From assembly GCA_007136055.1 (NCBI GenBank), contig SLHT01000166.1:1-9363 (forward strand): a DNA stretch of 9,363 nucleotides, in the 5' to 3' direction. How positions within the stretch are numbered: the first letter of the stretch is position 1; each line of letters starts with the position of its first letter. The notes beneath the pieces are model-generated. The model worked only from the letters and a program-made list of their open reading frames with translations, was not told where the DNA came from and made no database searches. Shown here one piece after another: positions 6,175-9,363 of this stretch. The stretch is from Syntrophomonadaceae bacterium (lineage in GTDB: Bacteria > Bacillota > Dethiobacteria > DTU022). The position numbers and the translations under genes are program-made.

Positions 6175-7413
6175 ATGGGATCAGGTAAAAGTATAAAGGA
6201 AAAACAACAGGTTGCTCAAAAGCGAGCGGAAGAGCTTAAAGAAAAGGTTAATGACTACAGGGAGGCAGTAAAGAGTATGCCGACCGGATTTCAGCGCTGG
6301 CCGCAAATCCTGGAAAACCAGAAAAGGATAAAAGAGTATTTTAAAGCTTCCGATCAGGATTGGGATAACTGGCGCTGGCAGTTAAAAAACAGGATTACTA
6401 CCACCAGTGTCTTGAAAGAATTGCTGCCTTTAGATAAAGAGGAGATTGAAGATATCGATCAGACCGGCTCACATTACCGCTGGGCGGTTTCTCCATATTA
6501 CCTGAGCCTTATCGATCCGGATGACCCAAATGACCCGGTTAAGCGTCAGTGTATCCCGACTATCGCGGAACATCTTGACCATGGCGGACACGATGATCCG
6601 ATGGGAGAAGAATACACTTCTCCAACCAAGGCAATTACCCGCCGTTATGCCGACCGCCTGATTATTAAGGTTACCAACCAGTGCGCCATGTACTGCCGTC
6701 ACTGTCAGAGAAGAAGATCGATTGGTGAAAAGGACCTGGCCACACCCCGTGAAGATCTTGAAGAAGCCCTGGAATACGTGCGTAAGAACGAAGAAGTCCG
6801 CGATATCTTGCTGACAGGCGGAGACGGGTTCATGCAGGACAACCAGACTATAGCCTGGTTGCTTGCTGAACTTGATCAGATTCCTCACGTTGAAATCAAG
6901 CGTTTCGGATCGCGGACGCTGGTTACCATGCCGCAGAGAATTGATGACGAGTTATGTAAAATATTTTCGGAGCATCTGCCGCTTTATGTTAATACCCACT
7001 ACAACCATCCCCTGGAAGTTACCCCGCGGGCCCGGGAAGCCTGCTTTAAACTGGCTCGTTCAGGGGTCAGCCTGGGTAACCAGACGGTTCTTTTAAATGG
7101 AGTAAACAACGATCCCTTTGTTATCCGCAAGCTGAACCAGGATTTACTGCAGGCCATGGTCCGCCCTTATTATATCTTCCATGCCAAGGCAGTCAGTGGA
7201 ACGTCGCATTTCCGCACCAGGGTTGAAGAGGGGATCGAGATCATGGAAAAACTCCGCGGTTATACTTCTGGATTAGCAGTGCCGACATTTGTTGTCAACG
7301 CTCCGCTTGGCCAGGGTAAAACTCCCATGCTTCCCGAATACCTGGTTAGCAGCGGTAAAGGTTATATTATGATCAGGACATGGGAAAACAAGATCGTTCG
7401 TTACGAAAACTAA
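6175..7413 (+). CDS. eam: Glutamate 2,3-aminomutase (radical SAM, PLP-dependent)
   Basis: This 412-residue protein belongs to the lysine 2,3-aminomutase (KamA) family. It has the radical SAM motif CxxxCxxC at C170, C174, C177 (NQCAMYCRHCQRRR), the glycine-rich LLTGGDGF (212-219), NTHYNHP (273-279) and the PLP-binding lysine K382 in GQGKTP. In lysine 2,3-aminomutase two aspartates (Asp293, Asp330 of the clostridial enzyme) bind the side-chain amine of lysine. Here the aligned positions are K338 (in FHAKAVSG) and N375 (in FVVNAP), the pair described for Clostridioides difficile glutamate 2,3-aminomutase. It should therefore interconvert L-glutamate and beta-glutamate, a compatible solute. The N-terminal 35 residues are charged and helical. 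Start ATG at 6175 has GGAGGGA (6160-6166) 8 bases upstream. It has its own promoter; no clear terminator follows. Confidence 0.9.
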   Translation: MGSGKSIKEKQQVAQKRAEELKEKVNDYREAVKSMPTGFQRWPQILENQKRIKEYFKASDQDWDNWRWQLKNRITTTSVLKELLPLDKEEIEDIDQTGSHYRWAVSPYYLSLIDPDDPNDPVKRQCIPTIAEHLDHGGHDDPMGEEYTSPTKAITRRYADRLIIKVTNQCAMYCRHCQRRRSIGEKDLATPREDLEEALEYVRKNEEVRDILLTGGDGFMQDNQTIAWLLAELDQIPHVEIKRFGSRTLVTMPQRIDDELCKIFSEHLPLYVNTHYNHPLEVTPRAREACFKLARSGVSLGNQTVLLNGVNNDPFVIRKLNQDLLQAMVRPYYIFHAKAVSGTSHFRTRVEEGIEIMEKLRGYTSGLAVPTFVVNAPLGQGKTPMLPEYLVSSGKGYIMIRTWENKIVRYEN

Positions 7414-7784
7414 AACCTCTTAAATTGTTTGATAAAAAAAAGGATATATTATATTAACGTTGAATTTATGTATTTATAAACTAAATGCAAATAATTCACA
7501 TAAAGGGAGGTAAAGTTAAAAAGCATGAACCTGCCGGAGGATTGTTCTCTACTTAACTCCGGTTGGCCAGGAGAGATGACCATGAATATGGGTCGGCAGG
7601 CAATAAGTTTAAATATATACTGCCTGACCGGTCGTTTTGTCTCGACCAAGACCGGCAATAGGAAACTTTCTTTGCTTATTTCCAAAGCTCTATTTTGGAC
7701 CGAAAGGGGGTCATGCTAAAAGGTTGCCAAACGGTGATGACGGCTATTTTTGCGGGTGTGTAAAAATTTTGAGGAGGTCATAAA
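7414..7784 (+). promoter_or_regulatory. Long intergenic leader with several stem-loops, before the TRAP genes
   Basis: These 371 bases hold no convincing gene. The first 85 or so are very AT-rich and may contain a promoter (best but weak match TTGTTT 7425-7430, 16 bases, TATTAT 7447-7452). The rest is richer in GC and full of complementary GGTC/GACC elements: CCGGAG (7534-7539) with CTCCGG (7557-7562); a 12-bp stem 7591-7602/7621-7633; CCGGTC (7628-7633) with GACCGG (7650-7655), exclusive of the previous stem; GGTCG (7630-7634) with CGACC (7643-7647); GACC (7698-7701) with GGTC (7709-7712). No T-run terminator is seen. It resembles a structured mRNA leader or a decayed element, and matches no riboswitch that I can name. 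Two short ORFs inside (7525-7719 and 7713-7763) are probably not genes. Confidence 0.35.
7591..7633 (+). other. 12-bp stem-loop in the TRAP leader
   Basis: GGTCGGCAGGCA (7591-7602) pairs with TGCCTG (7621-7626) and, past a bulged A at 7627, with CCGGTC (7628-7633), using two G-U pairs. The loop is 18 bases and AT-rich. The 3' arm contains most of the palindrome GACCGGTC (7626-7633), which could instead be a protein-binding site on DNA. No T-run follows, so it is not a standard terminator. Confidence 0.5.
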
Positions 7785-8795
7785 ATGAAAAAGAATTCGA
7801 TCTGTTTGTTGAGTATGCTGATGGTATTTGCCATGCTTTTTGCAGTGTTAGGTTGTGAGCCGGCAGAAGAGGTTATTGAAGAGCCTGTTGACGAGGAACC
7901 TGTTGATGAAGAGCCTGTTGATGAGGATATCTTCATTGTTATTGCTGCGGGCAGCCCGGGTGGGGTTTACTTCCCGCTTGGCGCCGGGTTGGCTTATGTA
8001 TTTGAGCGCAGGATCGAAGGCGCCACAGCAATGTCCGAAACCACCGGCGCATCGGTCGAGAACTGCCGCCTGGTAGCCAGGGGCGAGTCAGAAATGGGTA
8101 TGGCCATGGCTAATGTAGCCTGGGATGCTTATGTCGGTGAAGGAGCGTTTGAAGATGACGGTGAGCTGCCGATACGCACCCTCTTTTCAATGTACCCCGC
8201 CCAGCAGCACCTGTTGACGTTGGAAGGCTCGGGGATCGAATCTGTAGCTGATCTTGCCGGCAAAACAGTCAGCGTCGATGCTCCCGGCAGCGGCTGTGAA
8301 GTTACCTCCTACATCATCCTCGAAGCAGCGGGAATTATGGATGAAGTTGACGCTGTTAACTACTCCCAGCCCGAGGCTGCAGAAGCCCTGATAGATGGGA
8401 TGGTCGATGCCGTATTCTATAACTTTGCTTCTCCGGCAGCTGTTGTAGATCAGATCCAGGCCGCCAGGGATGTTAAATTTGTTCCAATGAGCGCCGACCT
8501 GATGGATGCGATTATCGCAGACTATCCCTACTTCTCCCCGGGTGCGATTCCTGAAGGGCATTACGGTCTGGCAGAAGATGTGCCTGCTTTAACAGTCGGC
8601 AACCTGATGCTGGTTCATGAAGATATGGATGAGCAGCTGGTCTACGATCTAATTTCTGCCGTATTCCATCCCGATTCATTAGATGAGCTGATTGGTATCC
8701 ACCCCATAGCGCAGAACTTCCAGGTAACCCTGGCAGCTGAGGCTCCGGTTCCATTTCATCCGGGCGCTGAGCGCTACTTTCAAGAGCAGCAGTAA
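7785..8795 (+). CDS. TAXI family TRAP transporter solute-binding lipoprotein
   Basis: This is the extracytoplasmic substrate receptor of a TAXI-type TRAP transporter, a sodium- or proton-driven uptake system. The 336-residue protein has a lipoprotein signal peptide: MKKN, a hydrophobic stretch and the lipobox VLGC, with lipidated C24. An acidic linker with three EPVDE repeats (33-48) tethers the binding domain. Family features include GSPGGVYFPLG (56-66), TTGASVENCRLV (86-97) and DLAGKTVSVDAPGSG (156-170). One characterised TAXI protein, from Thermus, binds glutamate/glutamine, but family substrates vary and cannot be read here. Start ATG at 7785 has an excellent GAGGAGG (7771-7777) at 7 bases. 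A DUF1850 gene follows, the normal partner. Confidence 0.93.
   Translation: MKKNSICLLSMLMVFAMLFAVLGCEPAEEVIEEPVDEEPVDEEPVDEDIFIVIAAGSPGGVYFPLGAGLAYVFERRIEGATAMSETTGASVENCRLVARGESEMGMAMANVAWDAYVGEGAFEDDGELPIRTLFSMYPAQQHLLTLEGSGIESVADLAGKTVSVDAPGSGCEVTSYIILEAAGIMDEVDAVNYSQPEAAEALIDGMVDAVFYNFASPAAVVDQIQAARDVKFVPMSADLMDAIIADYPYFSPGAIPEGHYGLAEDVPALTVGNLMLVHEDMDEQLVYDLISAVFHPDSLDELIGIHPIAQNFQVTLAAEAPVPFHPGAERYFQEQQ
7881..7925 (+). repeat. Three tandem 15-bp repeats encoding EPVDE units
   Basis: Three near-identical 15-base units at 7881-7895, 7896-7910 and 7911-7925 encode E-P-V-D-E each, differing only at synonymous third positions. They form the acidic linker just after the lipidated cysteine of the binding protein. 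Unit number could vary between strains by slippage without breaking the frame. Confidence 0.9.
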
Positions 8796-8810
8796 GGTAA
8801 TTGGATATAC

Positions 8811-8817
8811 GGGGGGA
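8811..8817 (+). promoter_or_regulatory. Ribosome binding site deciding the TTG start of the DUF1850 gene
   Basis: GGGGGGA (8811-8817) lies 7 bases before TTG at 8825. The alternative in-frame TTG at 8801 has only TAAGG at 3 bases, and no in-frame ATG exists before the membrane anchor, so 8825 is preferred. Confidence 0.5.
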
Positions 8818-8824
8818 ACCGAGC

Positions 8825-9328
8825 TTGCCTATCTCCCATAGTAGAAGCAGGCCATCACTAAACAAATGGCTCCTTCTATGCCAAGTGCTTGTAATTACTG
8901 CAGCGGGTGTCTTCCTGTTCAAGGGAGGGCACCCGTCTGTCTATTATCTTTCTTTTTATGAAGGCCGATCAGAAGAAATCCTCTACCGGCAGCAGGTAGA
9001 AATAGAAGATATATTGATCCTGAATTATATTCATTCTGCAGATGCCACACCGATTAGCGCTGTTTTTAAAATCCGTTCAGACGGGTTGTACCTGGTTGAA
9101 GAAAAGTATTCCTGGTTCGGTGCGGGCCTGGAAGCAGGTTCTGGATACCAGTTTTCATTTGACAACAAAGATGTTACTGTCAGCGGTTACGACAGGGTTT
9201 TTGAGGAACTGGCGCTGAGGATTGCCCGGACAGTCCCGCAGGAGATGGTTTTAGGTGATCAGGTTATCGTCCTGAACCAGCTGGCCCCGGGAGGAACCCT
9301 GTTGATCATTCGAGTTGTTCAACATTGA
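8825..9328 (+). CDS. DUF1850 domain protein, TAXI-TRAP operon partner
   Basis: The protein (167 residues from TTG 8825, or 175 from TTG 8801) has one N-terminal membrane segment (about 15-32 from the later start), after a basic SRSRPSLNK stretch. A DUF1850 domain follows, with the typical YIHSADATPISAVF (68-81) and FGAGLEAG motifs. DUF1850 proteins are routinely encoded between the TAXI binding protein and the fused TRAP permease; their role is not known, though an accessory function at the membrane is likely. Beginning 29 bp after the binding protein stop, it is surely in the same operon. The residues after the membrane anchor probably lie outside the cell. Confidence 0.85.
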   Translation: MPISHSRSRPSLNKWLLLCQVLVITAAGVFLFKGGHPSVYYLSFYEGRSEEILYRQQVEIEDILILNYIHSADATPISAVFKIRSDGLYLVEEKYSWFGAGLEAGSGYQFSFDNKDVTVSGYDRVFEELALRIARTVPQEMVLGDQVIVLNQLAPGGTLLIIRVVQH

Positions 9329-9356
9329 CAGGCATAATCGGTTAATTTGAACCCGT

Positions 9357-9363
9357 AAAAGGA
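9357..9363 (+). promoter_or_regulatory. Probable ribosome binding site of the next gene
   Basis: The window ends on AAAAGGA, 28 bases after the DUF1850 stop, with no terminator between. Operon order in this family predicts that the gene beginning just past the edge is the fused TAXI-TRAP permease. Confidence 0.45.

Noticed and set aside
6175..7413. Lysine 2,3-aminomutase or EpmB (EF-P beta-lysylation) identity
   Set aside because: Lysine-binding aspartates are replaced by Lys and Asn. EpmB proteins are shorter, and no epmA or efp gene is nearby.
7525..7719. 64-codon + strand ORF in the gene-free leader, with AAAGGGAGG upstream
   Set aside because: The site is 14 bases from the ATG, the protein has no recognisable domain, and the stretch is better explained by the overlapping stem-loops. 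A real small protein cannot be excluded.
7721..7755. Fluoride-riboswitch-like string GGTGATGACGGCTA
   Set aside because: The matching 5' half, the pseudoknot partners and the AACCGC-type segment are absent, and downstream genes are not fluoride-related.
7713..7763. 16-codon ORF MLKGCQTVMTAIFAGV after AAAGGGGG
   Set aside because: The GGGGG core ends 2 bases from the ATG, too close. There is no run of regulatory codons and no terminator for attenuation.
8187..8922. Long - strand ORFs opposite the TAXI and DUF1850 genes
   Set aside because: They mirror well-supported + strand genes, have no ribosome binding sites of note and show no domain.

Overview
This window reads as chromosomal DNA of a Gram-positive Clostridia-like member of the Bacillota, at moderate GC. 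The evidence is the housekeeping order DUF512 radical-SAM gene, der, plsY, together with purine-rich AGGAGG-type ribosome binding sites, sigma-A type promoters, frequent TTG and GTG starts, a lipoprotein-type TRAP binding protein and a glutamate 2,3-aminomutase. The lineage cannot be named more closely from the sequence alone. No insertion sequence, CRISPR array, phage gene or rRNA is seen.

Left block (1-4476, + strand). It starts inside a DUF512-family radical SAM protein whose N-terminal PDZ part continues past the left edge. der (ribosome-assembly GTPase with two G domains) overlaps it by 4 bp through a TTG start, and plsY (glycerol-3-phosphate acyltransferase) follows 3 bp later. A 398-residue HD-type phosphohydrolase follows plsY directly; no gpsA lies between plsY and the next genes. 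Converging on this block is a second, divergent plsY-like gene (4512-5099, - strand) with changes in two conserved motifs.

Middle block (5100-6174). A near-consensus promoter drives a tRNA-Pro(GGG) gene with an encoded CCA. No terminator is visible after it, and 80 bp later comes an unrecognised exported, cysteine-free protein, directly preceded by a 19-codon upstream ORF. A strong intrinsic terminator closes this unit, and its T-run provides the first bases of a perfect TTGACA box of the next promoter.

Right block (6099-9363, + strand). This promoter drives a radical SAM aminomutase of the KamA family. Its substrate-site residues, Lys338 and Asn375, are those of glutamate 2,3-aminomutase rather than lysine 2,3-aminomutase, so the product is probably beta-glutamate, a compatible solute. 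About 370 bp without a convincing gene follow, rich in mutually exclusive GGTC/GACC stem-loops and possibly a structured leader. Then come a TAXI-family TRAP solute-binding lipoprotein and a DUF1850 membrane-anchored protein, the usual first two genes of a TAXI-TRAP uptake operon. The window ends on a probable ribosome binding site for the next gene, presumably the fused TRAP permease. A reasonable but unproven reading is that the right block links glutamate-type uptake with beta-glutamate synthesis for osmotic adaptation.
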